From assembly GCF_019402445.1 (NCBI RefSeq), contig NZ_SRZM01000009.1, positions 1 to 16,951 of the forward strand: a DNA stretch of 16,951 nt. The letters run 5' to 3'. Shown one piece after another: positions 6,810 through 13,805 of the stretch. A program made the translations under genes and the position numbers. The DNA comes from Brachyspira pilosicoli. GTDB taxonomy: Bacteria > Spirochaetota > Brachyspiria > Brachyspirales > Brachyspiraceae. The number at the start of each line of letters is the position of its first letter. Position 1 is the stretch's first letter. Under the pieces are notes generated by a model. It made no database searches and was not told the origin of the DNA. It saw only the letters and a list, made by a program, of their open reading frames with translations.

Positions 6810-8249
6810 ATGGATAATACAAATACTTATCATAGAGCCAAAATATGGCAAATAGCATTCTTTGCTTTTAATAATACTGCTACAAATTTATATATGTTCT
6901 TTATGTTTTTTATATCATACTATGCAACAGGAATGCTAGGTTTAGGAGTAGTTTTAGTATCTACATTGCTTACAGTTATGCGTATTTGGGATGCTATAAC
7001 TGACCCTTTTGTAGGTTACTTACTTGATAAAACTAATGGAAGATTTGGAAAAAACAGACCTTTTATAGTAGCAGGAAATATTGTAATGATAATTTCTTGT
7101 ATAATAATGTATAAATTTGTATATAAAGCTCCTCAAAATATGAGGCTGTTATTTTTTATTTTAGTTTATGCTGTATATATTATAGGGTATACTTTACAAT
7201 GTGTTGTTACCAAATCAGCACAAACTTGTCTTACAAATGACCCTAAACAAAGACCTTATTTTACTATATTTGATGGAAGTTATAATGTTGTATTATTTGC
7301 TGGTATGCAGATTGTAGTTTCTAAAGTATGGATACCAAAATATGGCGGTTTTAATGCTGAGTTTTTTAATACTTTCTTAATCTTTACTATAATTGTATCT
7401 GCTTGTTTATCAGCATTAGCTGTAATAGGATTATGGACTAAAGACAGAACAGAATATTTCGGACTTGGAAAGCCTCAGTTAATTACATTTAAAGATTATT
7501 GGACTGTTATAAGAAAAAACAGAGCAATACAAATGCTTGTAATTGCAGCTTCTACAAGTAAACTTTTTGTTACTATACAAACTAACTCTATAGTTTTAGT
7601 TATGCTTTATGGTATAATATGCGGTAATTATGCACTTAGCGGAGAAGTATCTGCTATATATAGTATTCCTAGTATAATTATCATAATATTGGGTATGAAA
7701 TTTATAGCTAGCCGTTTAGGACAAAGAAAAGCACTTTTGTTTGGTACTATAGGATGTATAATATTTGCTGCATTGTTGGCATTATTATTTATATTTGGAG
7801 ATCCTACAACTATGAGCTTTACAAATCTTAATTTCTTTACTATAGCATTTATAGTATTGTGGATACTTATGCAAGGATTTGCTGGAATATCAACAAATAT
7901 AGTTATACCTATGACTGCTGACTGTGCAGATTATGAAACATATAGGTCTGGAAAATATGTTCCCGGTTTAATGGGTACATTATTCAGCTGTGTTGATAAA
8001 ATTATATCATCTTTCGCTACTACTATAGTTGGTTTATTAATAGCTATGATTGGTTTTAAAGAAACTCAGCCTACTCCTGATACTCCATATTCAACGGCTA
8101 TTTTTTGGGTAACTATGTTCTGCGTGTTCTTTGCTCCTATGATTGGATGGGTGCTTAATATTATAGCTATGAGATTCTATCCTCTTACTAAAGAGAAAAT
8201 GGAAGAGATACAGGGAGCTATAGCTGAAATAAAAGCTAAAAATTCATAA
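6810..8249 (+). CDS. GPH-family sugar:cation symporter (glucuronide transporter-like)
   Basis: The product is an inner-membrane secondary transporter of 479 residues with about 12 hydrophobic segments, of the glycoside-pentoside-hexuronide:cation symporter family (UidB/GusB, MelB, XynB types). The diagnostic GPH signature is DAITDPFVGYLLDKTNGRFGKNRP, beginning at Asp61 and continuing into the first cytoplasmic loop. A second family-like stretch, MTADCADYETYRSGKYVPGLMG, lies in the C-terminal half. The likely substrate is a beta-glucuronide or glucuronate, inferred from its place directly after uidA. The ATG at 6810 is chosen because GGAGG (6798-6802) is 7 bases before it. The ATG at 6804 would leave a spacing of 1. 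It should be co-transcribed with the outer-membrane protein and uidA, with a hairpin in the gap ahead of it. Confidence 0.9.
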   Translation: MDNTNTYHRAKIWQIAFFAFNNTATNLYMFFMFFISYYATGMLGLGVVLVSTLLTVMRIWDAITDPFVGYLLDKTNGRFGKNRPFIVAGNIVMIISCIIMYKFVYKAPQNMRLLFFILVYAVYIIGYTLQCVVTKSAQTCLTNDPKQRPYFTIFDGSYNVVLFAGMQIVVSKVWIPKYGGFNAEFFNTFLIFTIIVSACLSALAVIGLWTKDRTEYFGLGKPQLITFKDYWTVIRKNRAIQMLVIAASTSKLFVTIQTNSIVLVMLYGIICGNYALSGEVSAIYSIPSIIIIILGMKFIASRLGQRKALLFGTIGCIIFAALLALLFIFGDPTTMSFTNLNFFTIAFIVLWILMQGFAGISTNIVIPMTADCADYETYRSGKYVPGLMGTLFSCVDKIISSFATTIVGLLIAMIGFKETQPTPDTPYSTAIFWVTMFCVFFAPMIGWVLNIIAMRFYPLTKEKMEEIQGAIAEIKAKNS

Positions 8250-8262
8250 ATAAGATTTTTGC

Positions 8263-8290
8263 TTGACTATTTATATTATTTTATTAAAAT
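8263..8290 (+). promoter_or_regulatory. Promoter of uxuB-uxuA-uxaC-aldolase
   Basis: TTGACT (8263-8268) and TAAAAT (8285-8290) are separated by 16 bases. Transcription would begin near 8297. No terminator was seen between the symporter stop and this promoter, so the downstream genes may also be reached by read-through from the promoter at 3919. Confidence 0.7.
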
Positions 8291-8298
8291 ACTAGTAT
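8289..8298 (+). promoter_or_regulatory. Operator site 3 (ATACTAGTAT palindrome) at the uxuB promoter
   Basis: This third exact copy of the palindrome overlaps the -10 box and start point exactly as at site 2 (shared 14-mer TAAAATACTAGTAT). It is immediately followed by ACTA, so a second, overlapping perfect palindrome TAGTATACTA spans 8293-8302, which is not present at the other two sites. Confidence 0.78.
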
Positions 8299-8316
8299 AC
8301 TAATATGGGATATTAT

Positions 8317-9942
8317 ATGAAACTCAATATAGAAAATTTAAATGATAAAACTTTTTGGGATAATATTAATATAGAAATACCTAAATATGATATAAAACAA
8401 ATTAGGGAAAATACATCTAAAAAACCTACTTGGCTTCATTTTGGTGCTGGAAATATATTTAGAGGTTTTATAGCGAGAATTTCAGATACTCTTTTGAATG
8501 ATAATATAATAGATACTGGTATAATAGCTGTAGATACACATGCTGCTGGAAGAGATGATGATTATGAAATGATTGATAAAGTTTACAAGCCTTTCGATAA
8601 TCTCACTCTTTTAGCATCTATAAAAAGCAATGGAGATATAGATAAAAAAGTTATAGGGAGTATAACTGACATAGTGCATGCTGATTTTATAAATTATTAT
8701 GATGCATTGAAAAAAATATTTATATCAAGTTCTCTTCAGATAGTGAGTTTTACTATAACTGAAAAAGGATATTCAATAAAAGATTCAAGTGGAAATTATA
8801 ATAGCATAGTTGAAGAAGATATTAATAATGAACCTAAAAAAGCAAAAAATATTATGAGTATTGCTACGGCTATGCTTTTAGAAAGATATAAAAACGGTGC
8901 TTTTCCTATAGCTATGCTTAGTATAGATAATTGCTCTAATAATGGAGATAAATTAAAATCATCTATTACCAGTATAGCTAAGGAATGGATAAAAAATGGT
9001 TTTGCTGATGATGGTTTTATAGAATATCTTGAAGATAGTAAAAAAACTGCTTTTCCTTTAAGTATGGTTGATAAAATAACACCAAGACCTTCTGAGATTA
9101 TATCAAAGAAATTAGAAGATATAGGGCTTGAAGATATGTCGGTATTTAAAGTAGGGCATAATCCAATGTCTGCTTTTGTTAATGCTGAAGTTCCTGAGTA
9201 TTTAGTTGTTGAAGATTTGTTTCCTAATGGAAGAGCGGCATTTGAAAAAGCTCATGTATATGTAACTGATAGGATTACTGTTCAAACTTCAGAAAAAATG
9301 AAAGTTACTACATGTTTAAATCCTCTTCATACATCTTTAGCAATATTTGGATGCTTGCTTAATTATAATTTTATATATGAAGAGATGAAAAACCCTTTAT
9401 TAAAAAAATTAGTTGAAAGAATAGGGTATGATGAGGGTATGAAAGTAGTTGTTCATCCTAAAATTTTAAATCCAAAAGACTTTATTAAAGAGGTTATTGA
9501 AGAGCGTTTAGTAAATCCTTATATACCTGATTCTCCAAAAAGAATAGCTACAGACACTTCTCAAAAGATACCTATAAGATATGGAGAAACTTTAAAATCA
9601 TATCTTAAAAATGGACTTGATACTTCTTCTTTAGTGGGTATACCTCTAACTATAGCTGCTTGGCTTAGATATTTAATGGGGATTGATGATGATGGAAAGT
9701 CAATGGAAATCAGTCCTGACCCTATGCTTGAAGAATTACAAAAATATATAAAAAATATTAAATTTAAAAATAAAGATAGTATTGGAAATAATTTAAAGCC
9801 TATATTATCAAATAAAACTATATTTGCTGTTGATTTATATGATGAAAAAATAAATCTTGGAAACAAAATAGAAAATTATTTTAGTGAAATGATAAGTAAA
9901 GAAAATGCTGTAAAAGAATGTCTAACAAAATATATAAATTAA
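8317..9942 (+). CDS. uxuB: D-fructuronate reductase (long mannitol dehydrogenase family)
   Basis: This NAD-dependent oxidoreductase converts fructuronate to D-mannonate. It has 541 residues, of the longer class rather than the roughly 490-residue E. coli UxuB. The Rossmann dinucleotide motif HFGAGNIFRG is at residues 41-50, and the C-terminal domain carries the polyol-dehydrogenase signature KVTTCLNPLHT at 329-339 with Lys329, Asn335 and His338 as likely catalytic residues. The ATG at 8317 is preferred: GGGA (8307-8310) lies 6 bases upstream, whereas the in-frame ATG at 8305 would sit only about 8 bases into the transcript without a ribosome site. It is first in a four-gene run, 18 bases before uxuA. 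Tagaturonate reductase (UxaB) belongs to the same superfamily, but the uxuA and uidA neighbours and absence of altronate dehydratase favour fructuronate. Confidence 0.88.
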   Translation: MKLNIENLNDKTFWDNINIEIPKYDIKQIRENTSKKPTWLHFGAGNIFRGFIARISDTLLNDNIIDTGIIAVDTHAAGRDDDYEMIDKVYKPFDNLTLLASIKSNGDIDKKVIGSITDIVHADFINYYDALKKIFISSSLQIVSFTITEKGYSIKDSSGNYNSIVEEDINNEPKKAKNIMSIATAMLLERYKNGAFPIAMLSIDNCSNNGDKLKSSITSIAKEWIKNGFADDGFIEYLEDSKKTAFPLSMVDKITPRPSEIISKKLEDIGLEDMSVFKVGHNPMSAFVNAEVPEYLVVEDLFPNGRAAFEKAHVYVTDRITVQTSEKMKVTTCLNPLHTSLAIFGCLLNYNFIYEEMKNPLLKKLVERIGYDEGMKVVVHPKILNPKDFIKEVIEERLVNPYIPDSPKRIATDTSQKIPIRYGETLKSYLKNGLDTSSLVGIPLTIAAWLRYLMGIDDDGKSMEISPDPMLEELQKYIKNIKFKNKDSIGNNLKPILSNKTIFAVDLYDEKINLGNKIENYFSEMISKENAVKECLTKYIN

Positions 9943-9960
9943 TTAAGGAGAATTTTGATT

Positions 9961-11028
9961 ATGATAATGACTTTAAGATGGTTTGGAAAGAATTTTGATT
10001 CCGTAACTTTAAAACAAATTAGACAAATACCCGGAGTTAAAGGAGTTATAACAACTTTATATGACAGTAAAGTAGGAGAAGCTTGGAAAGAAGAAGATGT
10101 ACAAAGATTAAAAAAAGAAGTAGAAGATGCAGGACTTAAAATATATGGTATAGAAAGTGTAAACATACATGATGATATAAAAATAGGACTTCCTAGCAGA
10201 GATAAATATATAGAAAATTATATAAAAACATTAGAAGTTTTAGGTAAAGCTGGAATTAATTTAGTATGTTATAATTTTATGCCAGTATTTGACTGGACTA
10301 GAAGCGATTTAGCTAAGGTAAGACCTGATGGAGCTACTGTTTTATCTTATGATCAGGATATAATAGACCAAATAGACCCTCAGAAGATGTTTGAACAAAT
10401 TGATTCTAGTTCTAATGGTTTTGTACTTCCTGGTTGGGAGCCTGACAGATTAAGCAGATTAAAAGAGCTTTTTGAAATGTATAAGGGAGTTGATGATGAA
10501 AAGCTATTTGAAAATTTAAAATATTTCTTAAGTGCTGTAATGCCTACATGTGAGAAATATAATATAAAAATGGCTATACACCCTGATGACCCTGCTTGGC
10601 CTGTATTTGGACTTCCTAGAATAATAGTTAATAAAGAAAATATATTAAGAATGGTTAATAGTGTTAATAGCCCTTGTAATGGTGTAACATTATGTGCTGG
10701 TTCTTTGGGTTCTAATCCTAAAAATGATATACCTGATATAGTGAGAAGTTTAAAAGGAAAAATATTTTTTGCTCATGTAAGAAACTTAGAGCATACAGCT
10801 CCAGGTAAATTCCAAGAAGCAGCTCATTTATCAAGTGATGGTTCAATGGATATGTTTGCTATTATGAAAGCATTTTATGATATAGGTTTTGAAGGACCAT
10901 TTAGACCTGACCATGGAAGAGCTATTTGGGATGAGGTTTCTATGCCTGGTTATGGACTTTATGACAGAGCATTGGGTGCTGTTTATTTACAAGGTTTATG
11001 GGAAGCTATAGAAAAAATGGGCAAGTAA
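9961..11028 (+). CDS. uxuA: D-mannonate dehydratase
   Basis: This enzyme dehydrates D-mannonate to 2-keto-3-deoxygluconate in the cytoplasm, using a divalent metal (Mn2+ or Fe2+ in the family). The 355-residue product begins MIMTLRWFG, the usual UxuA opening. Candidate metal and active-site residues occur in family motifs: His207 and Asp209/Asp210 in AIHPDDPAW, Cys245 in TLCAGSLGSN, His272 in FFAHVRN, and Asp317/His318 in RPDHGR. AAGGAG (9945-9950) is 10 bases before the ATG at 9961. The frame could extend to a TTG at 9955, but that would be 4 bases from the ribosome site and does not fit the conserved N-terminus. It follows uxuB closely and is separated from uxaC by a hairpin. Confidence 0.95.
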   Translation: MIMTLRWFGKNFDSVTLKQIRQIPGVKGVITTLYDSKVGEAWKEEDVQRLKKEVEDAGLKIYGIESVNIHDDIKIGLPSRDKYIENYIKTLEVLGKAGINLVCYNFMPVFDWTRSDLAKVRPDGATVLSYDQDIIDQIDPQKMFEQIDSSSNGFVLPGWEPDRLSRLKELFEMYKGVDDEKLFENLKYFLSAVMPTCEKYNIKMAIHPDDPAWPVFGLPRIIVNKENILRMVNSVNSPCNGVTLCAGSLGSNPKNDIPDIVRSLKGKIFFAHVRNLEHTAPGKFQEAAHLSSDGSMDMFAIMKAFYDIGFEGPFRPDHGRAIWDEVSMPGYGLYDRALGAVYLQGLWEAIEKMGK

Positions 11029-11041
11029 TTAAATATATGTT

Positions 11042-11091
11042 TGCAATACTTTTGTAATTATAGTTTATTATGAAAGTATTGCATTTATTTT
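11042..11091 (+). terminator. Intra-operon intrinsic terminator/attenuator-like hairpin between uxuA and uxaC
   Basis: A perfect 11-bp stem pairs 11042-11052 (TGCAATACTTT) with 11073-11083 (AAAGTATTGCA). A 20-base loop separates the arms, and TTTATTTT (11084-11091) follows. It starts 13 bases after the uxuA stop. No new promoter was recognised before uxaC, so read-through is probably partial, lowering uxaC and aldolase expression relative to uxuBA, or the stem protects the upstream mRNA 3' end. Confidence 0.65.
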
Positions 11092-11122
11092 ACACTTTAT
11101 AAATAAAGAGGTAATAAATATT

Positions 11123-12529
11123 ATGAAAACTTTTATGGATAAAGATTTTTTATTATATAATGAAACTGCAAAAATACTTTTTCATGATTATGCTTGCAAA
11201 TGTCCTATATTTGATTATCACTGTCATTTAAACACTCAAGAAATTTCTGAAAATAAAAAATTTAATAATCTAACAGAGATTTGGCTTTATGGTGATCATT
11301 ATAAATGGAGAATGATGAGAGCTAATGGTATAGATGAAAAGTTTATAACAGGTGATGCATCAGATTATGATAAGTTTATGGCTTGGGTAAAAACAGTGCC
11401 TAATTTAATAGGTAATCCTCTTTATCATTGGAGTCACTTAGAGCTTCAAAGATATTTTGATATTTATGAAGTTATAAATGAAGACAATGCTAATACAATA
11501 TGGCAAAAGGCAAATGAAAAATTAGAAAATATGACTGTTAAAGATATTCTCAAAAAATTTAAAGTTCATACAATAGGTACAACTGATGACCCAATAGATA
11601 ATTTAGAATATCATAAATTGATAAATGAAGGCAAAGCTAAAATAGGAAAGATTGATACAAAAGTAGTACCATCTTTTAGACCTGATAAAGCTATAAATAT
11701 AGAAATGAATGACTTTAGTGATTATATAAAAAAGTTAGAAGAAGTAAGTAAAGTAAATATAAAAGATATAAAATCACTAATTGAAGCTTTATATAATAGA
11801 ATAGATTATTTTAAGACTTTAGGCTGTGTTTCAAGCGATTGTTCTTTATCAACTGTACCATTTAATTTAGATGATGAAAAAAATATTGATGGTATTTTCA
11901 AAAAAGCTATGAATAAAGAATCATTATCTATAGAAGAAATTGAAAAATATAAAACATACATTCTTATAAAATTAATAAAAAAATACAGAGAGTCAAATTT
12001 AGTTATGCAAATACATATCTCTGCTATGAGAAACAATAATGAAGTAATGTTTAAAAAACTTGGTGCTGATACAGGATATGATTCTGTTGGGGATTCTAAT
12101 ATTATAGAAAAATTATCATTATTATTAAAAACTGCAAATAATGATGGAGGGCTTCCAAGAATTATTTTTTACAGTCTTAATAATAAAGATTATTATCCTC
12201 TTTCAACTCTTATGGGATGTTTTCAGGAAGAAGGAATAAAAGGAAAAATGCAATTAGGCTCTGCTTGGTGGTTCTTAGACAATAAAGATGGAATGGAAGA
12301 ACAGATAAAAGTACTTGCAAATACTGGTTCTTTGGCTTTATTTGTAGGAATGCTTACTGATTCTAGAAGTTTTTTATCATATTCAAGGCATGAATATTTT
12401 AGAAGAATATTATGTAATATTATAGGTGAGTGGGCAGAGAAAGGCGAAGTACCTAACGATATTAAATATTTAGGAAATATTGTAGAGAATATATGTTTTA
12501 ATAATTCTAATATTTATTTTAATAGTTAA
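11123..12529 (+). CDS. uxaC: Glucuronate isomerase (uronate isomerase family)
   Basis: This enzyme isomerises D-glucuronate to D-fructuronate, the first intracellular step after UidA. The 468 residues match the family's usual length. It belongs to the amidohydrolase-like TIM-barrel superfamily. Metal-ligand His33 and His35 are in FDYHCHLNTQEI, a third His is in MQIHISAMRNNN near residue 297, and the C-terminal signature MLTDSRSFLSYSRHEYFRRILC places the catalytic Asp at 413. GSAWWFLDNKDGMEEQI just before it is also family-typical. GAGG (11108-11111) is 11 bases before the ATG. An ATG 12 bases further in is less suitable. UxaC can also act on galacturonate, but no galacturonate-specific genes are present here. 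Confidence 0.95.
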   Translation: MKTFMDKDFLLYNETAKILFHDYACKCPIFDYHCHLNTQEISENKKFNNLTEIWLYGDHYKWRMMRANGIDEKFITGDASDYDKFMAWVKTVPNLIGNPLYHWSHLELQRYFDIYEVINEDNANTIWQKANEKLENMTVKDILKKFKVHTIGTTDDPIDNLEYHKLINEGKAKIGKIDTKVVPSFRPDKAINIEMNDFSDYIKKLEEVSKVNIKDIKSLIEALYNRIDYFKTLGCVSSDCSLSTVPFNLDDEKNIDGIFKKAMNKESLSIEEIEKYKTYILIKLIKKYRESNLVMQIHISAMRNNNEVMFKKLGADTGYDSVGDSNIIEKLSLLLKTANNDGGLPRIIFYSLNNKDYYPLSTLMGCFQEEGIKGKMQLGSAWWFLDNKDGMEEQIKVLANTGSLALFVGMLTDSRSFLSYSRHEYFRRILCNIIGEWAEKGEVPNDIKYLGNIVENICFNNSNIYFNS

Positions 12530-12562
12530 TTATTAGAATATTAATAATTTTTGGAGTTTTTT

Positions 12563-13195
12563 ATGTTAGAAAAATATATACAAAATAAAATAATACCGGT
12601 AGTTGTTGTAGAAAATGAAGAGGAGATAAGAAATATAGCAGAACTTTGTTTGGAGTATCTTCCTTCTATAGAATTAACTCTAAGAACAGAGTATGGATAT
12701 AAGGCTTTAGAAATATTAGCTAAAGATTATTCAAATCTTCCAAGAGCTGCTGCTACAGTTTTAAGTACTGAACAAGTTGATAGAATACTTGATTTAGGAA
12801 CAAATATAATAATAAGCCCAGGTTTTCAGCCTATAATGCTTGAATATGCCAAAAATAAAAATTATCATTATATACCAGGGGCTGCAACTCCTGCTGAGCT
12901 TGAACAATGTTTGGCTTATGGACATAAATATATAAAATTCTTTCATGCTGGTCTTTATGGAGGAATTAATTGGATAAAAAATATAGCACCTGTTTATCAG
13001 CATACAGGAGTTAAATTTATGCCTTTAGGCGGTGTGAGCATTGATAATGTAAAAGAATATCTTCAAAATAAACATGTATTTGCATGTGGAGGTTCTTGGT
13101 TATGTCCTAGAAACTTAATGGAAGAGAAAAATTGGAAAGAAATTAAAAGAAGATTTGAAGAAGCTAGTAAATTAATAAAAGAACTTAAAAACTAA
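12563..13195 (+). CDS. eda: 2-dehydro-3-deoxyphosphogluconate (KDPG) aldolase
   Basis: This class I aldolase cleaves KDPG to pyruvate and glyceraldehyde-3-phosphate, completing the pathway. It has 210 residues, usual for the family. The Schiff-base lysine is Lys125 in KYIKFFHAG, and the general acid/base glutamate is Glu37 in IELTLR. The phosphate/substrate loops PGAATPAE (105-112), PLGGVS (154-159) and GGSWLC (176-181) are present. His127 occupies a position where most relatives have Pro (KFFPA), a mild oddity. The ATG at 12563 has GGAG (12553-12556) at 6 bases. The frame extends to a TTG at 12551, but that codon overlaps the ribosome site. It is the last gene of the uronate run, 33 bases after uxaC, with no convincing terminator behind it. 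Confidence 0.93.
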   Translation: MLEKYIQNKIIPVVVVENEEEIRNIAELCLEYLPSIELTLRTEYGYKALEILAKDYSNLPRAAATVLSTEQVDRILDLGTNIIISPGFQPIMLEYAKNKNYHYIPGAATPAELEQCLAYGHKYIKFFHAGLYGGINWIKNIAPVYQHTGVKFMPLGGVSIDNVKEYLQNKHVFACGGSWLCPRNLMEEKNWKEIKRRFEEASKLIKELKN

Positions 13196-13217
13196 TTACT
13201 AAATATTTCTCCTAAAA

Positions 13218-13291
13218 ATATAAGTTAATATCCTATAAAATATTAAGTTAATATAAATATCAATATTGACATTATTATATTAACTTAATAT
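13218..13291. repeat. Three-copy dyad: 17-bp perfect inverted repeat plus an extra direct half-site
   Basis: The arm at 13240-13256 (ATATTAAGTTAATATAA) is the exact reverse complement of 13275-13291, with an 18-base spacer. A third, near-identical unit sits at 13218-13231 (ATATAAGTTAATAT, one base shorter). The shared core AAGTTAATAT is at 13222-13231 and 13245-13254, and inverted at 13277-13286. The right arm fills part of the spacer and most of the -10 box of the promoter at 13266-13294. It may be an operator for an unidentified regulator or an AU-only RNA stem ending the upstream operon. There is no T-run behind it. Confidence 0.7.
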
Positions 13292-13294
13292 AAT
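13266..13294 (+). promoter_or_regulatory. Consensus promoter of the small membrane protein-mazG pair
   Basis: TTGACA (13266-13271) and TATAAT (13289-13294) are perfect hexamers separated by exactly 17 bases. The -35 lies in the loop between the inverted-repeat arms, and the right arm covers the spacer end and the first three bases of the -10. Predicted transcription starts near 13301, about 16 bases before the ATG at 13317. Confidence 0.85.
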
Positions 13295-13316
13295 GATTTT
13301 CATTAAGGAATGTTTT

Positions 13317-13805
13317 ATGGAATTAATTTTATATATAATAATAGGTATAATTTGGCTTATAGTAAGCCTAATACAAAAGGCATCGAAAGGCAATTCAAAG
13401 AAGGTTAATAGACGCAAACCTATAAATAAAAAAGCCGATACAAATAATAAAAAGTATTATAATAATAATAATGACGATGAGATATATAGAAATCTTAGAA
13501 AAAGCATAAGTGAATTAAAAAATATAAATGAATATGAAGAAGATGAGGATTATGACGAGTATGAATCTGATAATGAAATATTAGAAGAGCAAAATAGATA
13601 TGCTTCTAGGATAAGAGAAATAGAATCTCAAAAGTCTAAGATTATGGAAGAAAGTCCAGTATTCAATAATGTAGTTAACAATAAAAAACATGTTAATCAT
13701 ATGCTTACTTCTTTGGATATAAAAAATGCTATTATATATAACGCCATATTAGAGCCTAAAAGAATAAACTATTATAGAAGATTAAAGAGAGAAATAAATA
13801 AATGA
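13317..13805 (+). CDS. Small membrane-anchored protein of unknown function
   Basis: I do not recognise a family for this 162-residue product. One hydrophobic segment at residues 3-20 (ELILYIIIGIIWLIVSLI) is followed by a basic stretch (about 21-47), so a single membrane anchor with the rest in the cytoplasm is likely. An Asn-rich linker (about 46-54), an acidic run (about 68-92, many Glu, Asp and Tyr), a charged helix that may form a coiled coil (about 90-110), and a compact C-terminal block (SLDIKNAIIYNAILEPKR) follow. Linker regions look low-complexity, while the C-terminal block looks like the functional part. AAGGA (13305-13309) is 7 bases before the ATG at 13317. An in-frame ATG at 13293 overlaps the -10 box and is rejected. 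The stop TGA overlaps the mazG ATG (ATGA), indicating translational coupling. Confidence 0.8.
   Translation: MELILYIIIGIIWLIVSLIQKASKGNSKKVNRRKPINKKADTNNKKYYNNNNDDEIYRNLRKSISELKNINEYEEDEDYDEYESDNEILEEQNRYASRIREIESQKSKIMEESPVFNNVVNNKKHVNHMLTSLDIKNAIIYNAILEPKRINYYRRLKREINK

Noticed and set aside
9561..9866. 101-residue minus-strand open frame inside uxuB
   Set aside because: It lies wholly within the conserved C-terminal part of the reductase gene and has no recognisable motif or promoter.
13196..13291. The 17-bp inverted repeat as an intrinsic terminator for the aldolase operon
   Set aside because: The stem is almost entirely A-U and is followed by TAATGATTTTC rather than a T-run, and it coincides with a consensus promoter, so a regulatory role fits better.
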